From: Dipteris shenzhenensis
Taxonomy: Eukaryota; Polypodiophyta; Polypodiopsida; Gleicheniales
DNA: 64,000 bases
Strand: one strand, 5' to 3'
NCBI GenBank assembly: GCA_047967505.1
Contig: CM106538.1
Shown here: positions 36,311-47,589 of the stretch, piece by piece
Numbering within the stretch: the stretch's first letter is position 1
How the letters are laid out: each line of letters opens with the position of its first letter
The notes under the pieces: model-generated
Seen by the model: only the letters and a program-made list of their open reading frames with translations
Database searches by the model: none
What the model was told of the DNA's origin: nothing
Translations under genes and position numbers: made by a program

Positions 36311-37140
36311 TTTTTCGAGCAAAAACCTACAAGCCAAAAAGTCTGAGCGATAATGTTTGACACCAACCATGCTAGTATATTTCTCAAAGGAATATACAAT
36401 TCTTTCTTAATTTCTCATTTATGGAACCATATACTTATTTATTTATCATTATAATCCTCATTTTAGAGAACATCATCTATATATGAACAAATAGTGAACA
36501 CTTTAGAAAATCCTATAAATCCCTCCCTACCATACTCTCTTATGAGGATTATGGTAATTCAATTGATTTAAAAAGGTTTCCGTTATCTTTAACAATCCCA
36601 TATTTGAAGTATTGAGAAGCTGTCATGTAACAACGTATACCATATTTCTTGGATGAGTAGGAAAAGGATATTGAAAATCTTATAATTGTAGCCATTATTA
36701 TCGATCATAAATTAATCTCTAATACATTATAAAACATGGGAAGGCAAGAGAGGTATTTTCAAAATATTCCCAATTCTCCAAATCTAAGTACTTTTAAGGA
36801 AATGTGGTCCCAACTGAACTCCTTCCTACCATAATATGAATTAGGAAAAAGTTGTAACTCTCGTATACATCTTGAAATTTCAAATTTATCTCTTCTATAC
36901 CTAAAAAAAATTATAATTTTAAGCCTACCTTTGTATAGATCATGAAATTTTGAATATTTTTCCTTTTTACAGCTCCTCAATCTGAGCTAAGGAGCAAAAG
37001 TTATGACCCATTCTTTGTAGGCTCTCCAAGGGTATTCCGCCGGCAGAATAGTGTTGGGGAAAGCTCTTCAAACCATATTCCTCTAGTAGAATATACTTAG
37101 AAGGTCTATTAAAAAGATGTTATACATTTTTCTTAGCTCT
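36311..37140. other. Unassigned AT-rich spacer in family R copy C
   Basis: No gene or repeat recognised. It separates the two arms of the internal inverted repeat. Confidence 0.3.
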
Positions 37141-37496
37141 TCTTGACGAGCTATAAAGAGGATATTTGCTCAAAATTTTATGATCCAACAAATGGTGAAA
37201 GGAATCCTACAACATGGTTGGTTATCAAGAAATTGCTTTCTTCATTGCAACTTCTTTCAAGGCACTGGCGGGGTTATCAAGGAATGTCTTCTTTCAAGAG
37301 GGAACTCAACTTGGCAACGAGCTCAATCGAGCACAACATTTGACAATGGACAGGGAACTAAATCTGGTGGTGAGCTCCAACACACTAATGCATGCTCTCA
37401 GTGTGTTACAACTTATCACCAAGTTGAGTTATCCTTTCCTAGTGCCGAAGGTTGTGTTCAATTATGAGAGTCTCATCACCAAGGTGAGTTCTCTGC

Positions 37497-37742
37497 TCGG
37501 GGGGGTCACTATGTATAAACCCTCTATATCACGTGCATTCAAGGCCTATATTTAAAATCCTTTATCTGTAAAAAATTTCATTAATAAAATGTACCCCTTT
37601 TCTATACAAATCTGTAAATTTTTTCCAAAACTATTTTGAATAGTCCCTTATGTATATTTATTTCTGTAAATTTTAGAAATAAAAAAAATCCTTCTGTTGA
37701 ACTCACGTGATAGGATTACATATGATGAGTGACCCCCCCGAG
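37497..37742. mobile_element. MITE with 9-bp target duplication (Mutator-like)
   Basis: A 246-bp element with terminal inverted repeats TCGGGGGGGTCACT and AGTGACCCCCCCGA, flanked by the direct repeat GTTCTCTGC at 37,488-37,496 and 37,743-37,751. A 9-bp duplication points to a Mutator-like (MULE) family. Subterminal words TATCACGTG followed by TTCAAGG recur inverted at both ends. The related unoccupied site is visible in the duplicated segment at about 34,665. It has no coding capacity. Confidence 0.85.
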
Positions 37743-38879
37743 GTTCTCTGCCAGAGAGAGCATGGAAGGGGGCAGGAGAGAAATTTTCCTGGGTGCGGTG
37801 AATTGTTTCTCTGCCCTTAAAGCCTTTATATAGCTAGACTTGCCACCATCCAACTCTTTTCCCCTTCATTTCTTGTGTCAGTTGTGCAACTGTGGGTGCC
37901 TATTGCTGCTAAGAGCACACAATCCACCTGTTGGATTTTGCTGGTAGCCCAGCCTAGCGTAGGTAGTCATGCATCTACATCATCACCTAGCCATGACGTG
38001 CAATTAGATGGTTGCCATGCTAGAATTTCTTGGTCATCAATGCCAAGATCATGATAATTCAATAGGAAGAGGGGGGAGAAGCGGTGGCACATGCACCCAA
38101 CTTACTGGTAGCCTAGCCTAGCCTAGCCTAGGCAATCATTTACATCATTGTCTAGCCATGTTTACCATGGGAGAATTTCTCGATCACTGGAGCCAAGATC
38201 ATAATAATTCAATGGGATGAGGGGGGAGGAGCGGTGGCATATACACCCAAATTTGTTGGTAGCCCAGCCTAGCATAGGCAGTCATATACATCATCATGCA
38301 ATTAGATGGTTGCTCATGATGTGAGATTAGATGGTTGCTCATGACGTGCGATTAGATGGTAATTCTAACAGTGTGATATGCCGTGCGATTAGATGGTTAC
38401 TCATGACGTGCGATTAGATGGTAATTCTAACAGTGTGATATGTTCTTACAGTCTATCTCCAGCTTAATGCTAGTTCTCATTCTAAACTATTGTTATTATA
38501 GCCTGATAAACTGACTGAATGCTAATCTATGCTTGTGTACTAGATGCAAAGTCATTGTTATTATAGTTTGATTCCAACTCAATGCTAATCTGAGCCTTTG
38601 AATTAGATGGTCCCTCATGCACATTAATCATTGTTATTATAGTCTGATTCCGAATGAATGCTAATTTGAACCTATGAATTAGATGGTCCCTCATGCACAA
38701 TCATTCTCACTAAAACAAGCTCGGTGGTTGTTTGGGATTTACTTTTTTCCTTGTTTGGGATTTAGTGAAACGAGCACGGTGGTTGTTTAGGATTTACTAA
38801 AGATTAGATTTTGTGGGGATTGCAGGTAATCCTAAACCAATGCTAATGCATTTTGTTGCTAGCGCCTATCTCCTCTGGC

Positions 38880-39310
38880 AAGTGCCTAACTCCTCTAGCC
38901 TTAATTGGTGTTTGAGCTAACCCAATCATGATTGCATGATGTTCCAACCACCGAGATGGCTTAGGACAATCACAATAAGTCCAAGCTAGCCTGGTTCTAG
39001 TGTTTGAGCTGAACTAGCCACATGGTTGCATGATATTCCAACCACTAGGCTCGTTTAGGACAATCACATAACTGGTATTTAAGCTGACCCAACCACGATT
39101 GCATGATTTTCCAACCACCGAGCTAGTTTAGGACAATCACATTAAGTCCTAGCCAGAGCTTGGTTCTGGTGTTTGAGCTAAACTAGCCACACGGTTGCAT
39201 GATATTCCAACCACCAGGCTGGTTTAGGACAATCACATTAAGTCCAAGCCAGCCTAGTAGTAAACTATCCTAAAGCTCAATCACAAACAACCACCGGGTT
39301 AGTTTAGGCA
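38880..39310. repeat. Family R subrepeat array, copy C (inverted)
   Basis: Units with 'gcatgatattccaaccaccgggctggtttaggacaatcacattaagtcc' repeat four to five times at about 85-100 bp. They are the reverse complement of the array at 23,560-24,330. Confidence 0.75.
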
Positions 39311-40959
39311 ACCACTGACCTATGTTGTATCAAGAAATGAAACAAGTAAACTATCCCAAAGCTCAATCACAAGCAACCATTGGATGGTTTAGGCAACCAC
39401 TAACCTGTGTTGTATCAAGCATGTGTATGATGTGCTCGTCAAACATCTTGCATCCCATCTGCTTTCTACAGATGACCTTGTTATTTGGAGAAACTCTCAA
39501 GAGATGCACGAAGAGTGGAAGCAATTCCTAATCATCCCAATTCGCGTAGTCTATGGGCTTCAACAGGACCCAAGGAAAGGAGAGACATTGCAATAGTGAT
39601 GATGTTTTGGCACAAAAATACAAGGTGTTGATAGGGTTGTCACTCTATGAACTTTAGGGTGTAGGCTAAAGCTTGTGAAGACCCAAGAATGGTATTTACC
39701 TGAATGGCCTAATGTTGCTTCCTCGAAGGCTACCACCAATTGTGACATCACAGCTCATTTTCTTTACTCTAATGGCAATGATCGAATGCATGCATCTGAA
39801 ACAACTGCTTCCTGTTGCTGCTTTGTAAGGAGTCTTTTGTTCCTTGTGCCCTGACCAAGCTTTTCAGCTTTTCTATCTCATAGCCCAAAGCTTCACTTGT
39901 AGGCCATGGTTGAGCTGCATGTTGCCATGGTGACGATCAATGAAAGACAACAATGCCAAACCAAAACAAAGAGAAGCTAGCTTTGAAGATAACTTACCTG
40001 AATGAAGACAATAGCAAACCAAAGTTTGCGCAAGGTCACATCGAGGTGCATGCAGGTTGCAAGGCATTTGCAGGGTGTTTGTGAAAACCCAAAATTTATA
40101 GGAGTAGCAAAATTTCAGCTGTCAGTTTTTCCCCCTCCGGCGATACACGTCAGCAGAATTGGATATCCCAAACAAATGCAATGTGGCCTAAAATACTTCA
40201 AAACACAAATAGGCCAAAGGACATGCTATCGGGTTTAATGTTGTGTATTATTAAATGAAAATACCTTTGGCATGCTTATGAGCCATATAGAAAGCAAGTG
40301 CATGGAAAAAGAAACAATTGAAAATTATAAATAGTGTTGGATTTATTAAAATATATTTTCACATGCACAAATTGCACTTTTCCAACTTCTTCCATTTTAG
40401 GGTGAACCTAGATACCAATACTAACAACTATCAATGTTTTAAGACCACCATGCACTAGTCCCAATAGTTTGGATTCCAAATTTTTAATTTGTTTTGGTTT
40501 TTAGAACAAATCAAAAAAAAGTTATGGACCGTGCCCTCAAATGGGAATGCATCACTTTACATAATATTGGAGGCACATTAACCCATCCATAATGATCTCA
40601 TTTAAGTATGTTCTTGGGTTGAGGAGAAACTCACATAGTGTACTTTAGAATGATTACTTGGTTGCATGTATGTATAGAACAAAATTTTTATGTTTTTGAA
40701 TAAATTGCTATATCCTATAGTCTTCAGGATGCATGCTTCACATGCAACATAGCTCTTGTAATGCTTTAACGGCATTCCAAATCCTTATTCCATAATTTTT
40801 TGCTCTCATGTTCAAGTTTGGAATTGTACTACAGCTTGAAGACAAAGTTTGTCAAATTCCGTTGAGCAATGCATAAGTTATAGGTCATGCAAGATACTTA
40901 TATACAGAAAAGTCCCTGAACCTCACTAAAAATGGCTACACCCAAGCAAACAATGACCC

Positions 40960-41068
40960 CCTCCAAGCCCTTCTGCATGAACCACAATTTGGCCGATAGC
41001 TACCAGCTCACAAAGTTCCTACCAGTGAACTTGGCGATGGATTTCTTTGTCTTCTTCATTGACTCCAT
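40960..41068 (-). pseudogene. Copia gag, N-terminal segment
   Basis: From ATG 41,068 the minus strand reads MESMKKTKKSIAKFTGRNF, then VSW, a stop, and LSAKLWFMQKGL. This is the start of Copia gag, where the N-terminal pattern is normally K-F-x-G-x-N-F-x-x-W. It ends at 40,960 where family R copy C begins and resumes at 32,777. Confidence 0.75.
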
Positions 41069-41240
41069 GCTTTCAATCTAGCATGCACAACCCGATTCGA
41101 GCAACAATTGAGAGCACACATTAGCTAGAACTTCTAAAGGATCTTTGGAACGATGATGCACTTTACTCCTTGGCCTCTTTGTCTTCCACACCAGCACACG
41201 ACCATTGATATCAAGACTGCCTAGCCTGAATCTTTGCTCA

Positions 41241-41243
41241 TGA
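41241..41243. other. Target-site duplication TGA, left side of outer element
   Basis: TGA precedes the CACAACAA terminus at 41,244. The same TGA follows the other terminus at 58,275-58,277. Three-base duplications are characteristic of CACTA transposons. Confidence 0.8.
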
Positions 41244-41261
41244 CACAACAACACAAAGCAA

Positions 41262-41550
41262 ATATAGACGTGCTTGGTAGATGCGCAAAATAGCGGGCGC
41301 GTCTATAGGCGTTGCTCTAGTAGAGAAATTACGGGCGCGTCTATAGTCGCGGCTAAACGCTCGTCTATTTGCACGTAAATCACCGCGTTTATTTGCGCGT
41401 TAGATCTGAGAAAATACGGGCCCGTCTAACATCCCGTTTATTAGCGCGTCTATTTGCGCGTGTATTTGCGTGTCTATTTGCACGTTTATTTGCGCGTTTA
41501 CACTGAGACTCAGACGCACATTTAGACGCGTAAATAGACGCGCTCCAAAG
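41262..41550. repeat. Left subterminal GCGTCTA repeats of outer element
   Basis: Words such as GCGCGTCTATTTGCGCGT and their complements recur about every 10-20 bp. They lie directly inside the left terminus. Their counterparts are at 57,998-58,258 and in the central region. In En/Spm, comparable subterminal repeats are TnpA binding sites. Confidence 0.85.
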
Positions 41551-41710
41551 AATACAGAAAGTGAGATTTTGGTGTACATCATTGCTTTCCAAACATTGCC
41601 CATGATTACCAAAGCACATAATTTTTTGCAAGCCCACATATACAAGAATTAAGGGAAATGAGGAGAATGAGACAATATGTAAAATAGTTTTGCCAATATC
41701 AATTGTGGGG

Positions 41711-44178
41711 CTACGGTTCAATCTCATCCTCAATGAGATCAACCCTTGCCAAACTATCTACTTCAAAATCCAAACAAGTGTTTAGATCTACAAATACATT
41801 CAACCCACTACTACTTGTGCCACTCATGTGCTCATCGAAATCAACATCTCCAATGGTAGGCTCGTCCTCACGGGTAATGCCGGCCTCAATATCTATATCT
41901 CCTATCTCATGATCATCCTCCTCTCTTGTATCACGGTCATCATCACGTCCATGGCCATGATCATCCTCCATATGCTCCATATTAGTAAATGTACTATACA
42001 TCACTTTGGAACGTGGCATAATAGGTATGACATGCCACCACCTATTATTATCCACCATTGGTTGATAGACAACCTAATTCAAACACAAATACAATCATGT
42101 TACTTTTCTTGCATCAAATATTTAAAAGCGAGTATTTTTATGTGTGTGCACACAGTACCTGTTCACATTGTTGCGGTAGTACTAGTGTGTCCTTCCTACT
42201 TTGCTAAAACTTTGTGGAGTCAATAGTTACAAAGCCACTTGCATGGCGTTTGATTGTTGCATTAGGGCCTCTTTGCACCATGTCCTTAAACCACTTTACA
42301 TCCAAAACATACACAAAGAAGCGTCGAAAGTCAAGCATAATGATATCTTGGATTATGCCACAATAATCATGCATGGCTCCATTGGCTCCCTCAAAGCTAG
42401 CAATGACGCCGCAATCTTGTGTGTTTCTCTTATCATCAATCCGTTGTGTTCGAAAATGCTTGCCCTCACACCATATAGCATTGAACATAGTGCACTACAC
42501 CAAGAAAAAATCAATTAAATAAGCAATCTAGATTATAAAAAGCTCCTAACTTATGCATAACATTCTATATACCGACCTTGCTCATGCATCCCCTAGCATA
42601 CTCCCATTCTTCGATTGTGATATGCATCCCCTCGTCTTTCTCTGCTTTCTCCATTTCATCAAGTAGCCAATCCACATGAATATCCTTTGGAAGTGCTCTT
42701 AGACGCTGAGGGTATGGCACACGAGATCCGTGGTGTGTACGAAAAGAGGGCCATAGCCTGGGAAGTCATGCATCGTCCACATCAAGACTGCTTTGCAGTT
42801 GAAGTCTCATGAGAGGGAGGCCTACTCACATCATGCACCTCGATACCTCTCCAAAGTATCTCTAGCTCATCAATCAAAGGCTCCAAATAAACATCAGGGT
42901 TTTTGACTTTATGTTTCCATGGAATTAGAAGGGACAGCATGACATGTCCTTTCTTAATAGCCATAGAGGGTGGAAGATTGTAATTCACCAATACCACTGG
43001 CCATACACTATAAGACGTGCTTTTGACACCAAATGGGTTCACACCGTCCATACCCAATCCAAGTCTCAAGCTCCTAGGTTCTTCCTTGAAGCTTGGCCAT
43101 GTGTCTTCAATATGCTTCCATGCAGGAGAGTCCGCGGGAGTTCTCCACTTGCCATCGGTTGATCGATGGGAGGAATGCCATGACATGAGCTCTGCAATAG
43201 ATTTGCACTTGAACATATGTTGGATGCGAGGGATTATGGGAAAATGTCGCAATACCTTACGAGGCACGTCCAAGGTTTTGAGATCTGCTCTATATCTTGC
43301 CTCTCCACAAGTAGGACACTCTCTTGCATCCTTATGTAGTCCACGAAACAAAACGCAATCGTTGACACATGCATGGATGTGCTTGTAATCTAATCCTCCA
43401 AGAGAGGTCACATGTTGCCTTGCCATATCTCTTGAGGTCGGTAATTTATTCTCCCTTGGAAGCATTTTACACAATAGCCTGCACGTGAAGACCATAAATG
43501 AGGAAAAGCATTCGAGTAATTGACCCACTAGCATAATTCACCATGTTTGCAAAATCGACTTTAAAGCTTACTTGAGTAATGCATTCAAACTTGCATTGCT
43601 CCATCCATAGATGGTTTGCAAGTTTAGTAACTCAAGGGAGGCACGTAGAACATGAGAGAATGTGCACCCCTCAAATAGTGGAGTCGATGTTGCGGTAAAA
43701 AGATCATCCCTTGATGGACATATAAATCCCGCACCATATCATCAAACACCTCCTCCTCCATGGCTTCATGAGGTAATGGTGGAGGGCTACTATCACCATC
43801 ACTCCATGCATCCGTAACAGTCCCTCCTAAAGATCCCACCTCATATCGCCGACGCTTCGCCTCCTCACAACGGGCATAGGGTAACATGTGCGGGTGTGGC
43901 ACTGCATCCTGTATCAAATTAAAACGGGATCATAACTCAAACATATGAACACTCATAGGTATCTCAATCAACCTTAACTTACAAACCCTTACCCTGTTTA
44001 CGGTCACATCCCATTCTCCATACTTTGAGATATGATTGAGCGTAATCCTGCGTGCACGATACATGTTTCCTTGACATCGATCACACAGACATTTGATTTT
44101 TTGCTCCAACCACATTTCGCGATGGTGGATACGGAGGGATTCATCCTCACTGGAGCTGCTTGTTGAAGATGGAGACAT
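41711..44178 (-). pseudogene. Outer element tnp2 transposase gene, internally deleted
   Basis: Exon 1 (44,178-43,993) has the C-x-C-x2-C motif (KCLCDRCQGNMYRARR). Exon 2 (43,908-43,572) contains EGCTFSHVL and LELLNLQTIYGWSNASLNAL and is one base out of phase. Exon 3 from 43,478 carries the Tnp2 core: CPTCGEARYR, VLRHFPIIPRIQHMFKCKSI and GLGMDGVNPFG, which holds the first catalytic aspartate. After MWTMHDFPGYG (about 42,750) it jumps to RVPYPQRLRALPKDIHVDW, so about half of the gene, including the second catalytic aspartate, is deleted compared with the inner element. DUF4216-like (42,494-42,204) and acidic C-terminal (about 42,060-41,711) exons follow. Confidence 0.85.
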
Positions 44179-44219
44179 CCTACAAACAAACAACCCACCA
44201 AATTTGCTCTTCTTCAAAT

Positions 44220-45234
44220 GCTTAACTTAAACTCTGTGTTGCGTCTATCATCGCGTCTATCGTCGTGTCTAATGTCGCATCTAACAGCGCGTCTAAACGC
44301 GCGTCTACGCTGTGTATTTAAACACGGCTGTAGATGTGCTAATAGACGCGACTATAGACGCATCTACTCTGTGTATTCAGATGCGACTATAGACGCGCTA
44401 ATAGATGTGACTATAGACGCAACTTTTAAACCTGCTTTTCGGCGCGCCGCTCGCTTTGCTTTTCTTTTCACTACTTAAACTTCGCGAGCGGCTTTCTTCC
44501 TTCTTTATTACTAGTTCTATAGATTCGAAGCTTAAGAGAGAGCCTCCCATACACAGTTCCAAGCTTTCACTCAAGAGAAAGGGACCGTCCCTACACTTGC
44601 TTCCAAGCCTAAAGAAGAGGAGGAGTACGAACAAGGAGAAGAAACAAGTTTGGAAAAGAAAGATCCTTCCATACCTTTTTCCAAGTAAGTCCTTTTGAAG
44701 TTGTTCTTGCTTGCTCTTTCCAGTTTTGTACTTTCTCGCATCCACGAAACGCAGCATCTAGGTATGAGCGACACGTTCTTTTGTCGGGCGAAACGTCCTT
44801 TTCGACTTTTTAGTATTCTCGCCTGTCGAAGCGCGTGTATAGAGGCATCTGAGGATGCGTCTAAACGCGCATCTACAGGCGCATCTATCTACGCGTCTGG
44901 CTTGTTACAGACACACACAGACGCGTATGTAGACGCTCACACAGACGCCCTGTTAAATGGAGTTTTAAATGCACTATTAGACGCGCTGTTAGACGGATGT
45001 TTAGACGGACTGTTAGACACACTGTTAGACGCGCTTGTAAACGCACTGTTAGACGGATTGCTGGACGGACTATTAGACACGGTTTTACTTGAATTGTTAA
45101 ACGCTCTGTTAGACGCGTCTATAGATGCGTAGATCAGACGGGTTTATAGACGCGCTCTGACAGAGCCTCTTTTTTTTTCCCCTTTCTTCTCAACTCCCAA
45201 AGTAATAGATTTGTTTCCTTTTTTCCAGTTCAAC
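44220..45234. promoter_or_regulatory. Central divergent promoter region of outer element with GCGTCTA arrays
   Basis: Two arrays of GACGCG/GCGTCTA-type repeats (44,228-44,430 and 44,838-45,150) flank about 400 bp of ordinary sequence. They lie between the divergent start codons of tnp2 (44,178) and Transposase_24 (45,235). In the second array a unit TGTTAGACG plus a few bases recurs about every 15 bp. The repeats are the same as those beside the termini, which suggests one DNA-binding protein acts at all three places. Confidence 0.7.
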
Positions 45235-45412
45235 ATGTGGGGAGGAAGTGCTTCTAGCTCACCTGATCTGCGGGAATCGATATGGAAGGATTTATATAAC
45301 ATTTTAGGGCACCCTCCTAGTCCTGCGGAGTTATACGGGTACATGACGGGTACCCTTAACACTCCCCAGGAGTCGGCACTACAGACTCCGAGCCACCCCA
45401 CACCGCCTGAGA

Positions 45413-45415
45413 TCA
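45413..45415. other. Target-site duplication TCA, left side of inner element
   Basis: TCA precedes CACTACAAGG at 45,416. The identical TCA follows GTAGTAGTG at 56,349-56,351. Confidence 0.9.
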
Positions 45416-45533
45416 CACTACAAGGCATAGGCCATTTTCCGACGGAAATACCGACGCTTTTTACATTAAAAATTTTTTTTTTCACGGGCGCAAAGGTCGC
45501 TATAAAAGTCGTTAAAATCGTCGGAAAAGGAGC

Positions 45534-45677
45534 GTCGCTATATAGCGACGCTGTTAATCGTCGCTATATAGCGACGATGTAAACGTCGCTATATAGCGAC
45601 GATGTAAACGTCGCTATATAGCGACTCTGTTAATCGTCGCTATATAGCGACACTGGTAAACGTCGCTATATAGCGAC
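45534..45677. repeat. Left subterminal palindromes of inner element (6 copies)
   Basis: GTCGCTATATAGCGAC, a perfect 16-bp palindrome, starts at 45,534, 45,560, 45,585, 45,610, 45,636 and 45,662, a period of 25-26 bp. It is a likely binding site for an element-encoded protein. Confidence 0.95.
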
Positions 45678-45691
45678 GATTAACAGAAGGT

Positions 45692-45762
45692 AAAAAAAAT
45701 GGTTAGTGGGGCTAAACAGGGCCAAAAGGAAGCCCTGTTTAGCCCCACTAACCATTTTTTTT
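45692..45762. repeat. Perfect hairpin, 31-bp arms, 9-bp loop
   Basis: Arms 45,692-45,722 and 45,732-45,762 are exact reverse complements with a core GGTTAGTGGGGCTAAACAGG and A/T-runs at the outside. It lies about 190 bp beyond the stop of the Transposase_24 gene, between it and the left subterminal palindromes. It could serve as a transcript end signal or small-RNA source, or be a tiny foldback insertion. Confidence 0.9.
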
Positions 45763-45954
45763 TTTTTGTAATTACAAAAGAAAGTTTTTTATAACAAAAT
45801 TTCCCTTGCTTGCAGGGTGATACAAAATTGTTCTTGTGAACGATGAGGAAGAAATGCATATACATATACAACTGTGTTTGAAACAAAATTACCCTGTGAA
45901 AGGGCGATACAAAATGGCTCTAACGAGCGGATATGAAAAATGCTACTACCACTA

Positions 45955-47530
45955 CTAATCCGAATCCAAATCCGAATCGTCTTGTTGGGCTGTTCCCTGG
46001 TCCTCGGCACCTGCATCTTCTCCCTCGTCCCCGACACCTGCGTCTTCTCCTTCGTCATCGGCACCTGCGTCCGATCCTTGCCCCTGTTGATCGCTCGTCT
46101 CGGATGATGGGACGCTTGAGCTTTGACCCTGAGAGTGAACCATATAAATCGAAAATTAGATTGGAACTTAAATTAAAAAGTGAGATTACAAGCAGGAGTA
46201 AACTTATACCGTGCGAGCAGCCACCTCAGCCCAATCGACTGTCGCTCCCATTGCCTCTTGCTCAATGAACCACGGCTTGGTTCCTATCCGAAATGCGCGC
46301 CGCGTCTCTGCATCCGTAGGAAGACGACCCATCGCAGCTTGCTGTGGATCCAATTTACGAGAGTTAGAGTTAGCTAAAGTGCATGTAATATGTAAGTAAA
46401 ACAAATAGAACAATACATTAAATGGAAAGAAGTAAACTTACCACGGTTGCCTCGAACGCATACCGTCCACCTGCACCAAAGTGCGAAGTACCTACAACAT
46501 CCAGCCGTCTCTTCGCAGCCCTCCTCTGACCCTCGAACATTTCAGGATGGTCCCTATTCTGCTTCTTCAAGAACTTCCAATCAGCTTTGTCTGCCCAGCT
46601 GGGTTTAGACAACCCCTTTGTAATGGAAGTACGCATGGTTGATCTGCGATGCTTTAGGACCAAACCCATGCGCTCGAGCATATAACTGTTATTAAACTCC
46701 ACATTTGGCGGATTAGGAAATCTGAGTTTTAACTCATCGATCACCGCCTGCTTCTTTTGGCCATCTTGATACCGCCAATCGATATTTATGCCGCTCTTGA
46801 AGTGATGACTCATCAACCGCCTCATGGCGGCCATCACTGCTTTGCCCTTTTTGTCTTCTATTATCTCTCCGGCAGATGTGATTTGATAGGAGAGATCCCC
46901 TGATGAGTAAGGGGGACTGACGGTAGCAGAGTCTAAAGGAGTGGAAGCTGCGCGACCGCTTCCAGATCGAGGAGTAGCTGTGGGAGTAGGAGAGGGAAAG
47001 GGACCTGACTGATACTGTGTCTCCGGACCAAGTGGAGACCTAAAGGAGCGTGAGTGTGCTGACTCGTCTACATCTCCTGAGTCAGCACAACATGAGCCGC
47101 CCATCCTACTCTTCCTTCCCTTGCGGGAGGCATGCGCAGGTGATGATCCCGCGGTCGAAGGGGCGTGAGGGGATGGCTGGGTTGTACGTCCACCCGTCAG
47201 TGTAGGGGAAGGAATTGCGGAGGTCCTCTGAGAGAGCAGAGAGAAGAATCTCGCTGCCTCCTCATCGCTCATCTGCGCTACAAACTCGTCAGGAGTCCCA
47301 ACAAAGCCATGCGCGGCTAGCAAAGGAGTCCCCTGAGGGGTAGTCGCAGTGCTACGTGGAAGAGGGGTCGGACCAGGGGTAGTCACAGTGCTAGGACCGA
47401 GAGGAGTCGGACCAGGGGTAGTCCTCGGGGTAGTCGCCTGAGAGGAATCAAAGTCCTCTGGAGCATATAGATCGTGAGCTCTCCTCCTGCGAGGCTGTCC
47501 GTACTCGTCGGATGAGCGACGTGATCCCAT
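45955..47530 (-). CDS. Inner element Transposase_24-type protein (TnpA-like partner)
   Basis: Three exons on the minus strand: 47,530-46,442, 46,341-46,210 and 46,128-45,955, all phase 0 with GT-AG introns, 1,395 nt or 464 codons. The start MGSRRSSDEYGQ is preferred because upstream in-frame codons lie in repeat. The first half is Pro/Thr/Ser-rich (repeated TTPGPTPL). The second half is the Transposase_24 domain, with KLRFPNPPNVEFNN, ADWKFLKKQNRDHPEMFEGQ and VGTSHFGAGGRYAFEA. Exon 2 encodes GRLPTDAETRRAFRIGTKPW and exon 3 an acidic EGEDAG-rich tail. Exon layout equals that of the outer copy. No lesion was seen. Its likely role is DNA binding at element ends and promoter (inference). Confidence 0.85.
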
Positions 47531-47589
47531 GTCTAACATAGACACAAACACGAAAACAGAAAACAAATAAACAAACATGAGCATTCTCA

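Larger units (their letters stand above)
32778..40959 (-). mobile_element. Family R copy C inserted in Copia gag
   Basis: The left end reads GGGTCAATGTTTACTTGGGT and the right end, reverse complemented, GGGTCATTGTTTGCTTGGGT, 18 of 20 matching. Next to the left end the sequence follows the right end of copy B ('CCAATCACG', then 'CATGAAGGC.CACTGGC'). Next to the right end it follows copy B's left end. Copy C is therefore inverted relative to B. Flanks CTTGGAGGG and CTGGGAGAT (minus strand) are compatible with a diverged 9-bp duplication. The DDE-like gene is absent. The interior is filled with duplicated segments and a MITE, so this is a non-autonomous derivative. Confidence 0.7.

Noticed and set aside
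42489-42520. CACTACACCAAGAAAAAA as a CACTA terminus
   Set aside because: It lies at an intron/exon border of the outer tnp2 gene, with no partner end or target duplication; chance resemblance.
45534-45677. CRISPR-like array of 16-bp palindromes with about 9-10 bp spacers
   Set aside because: Spacers are far too short and similar, the context is a plant CACTA element, and the same palindrome recurs at the other end and centre, which fits transposon binding sites.
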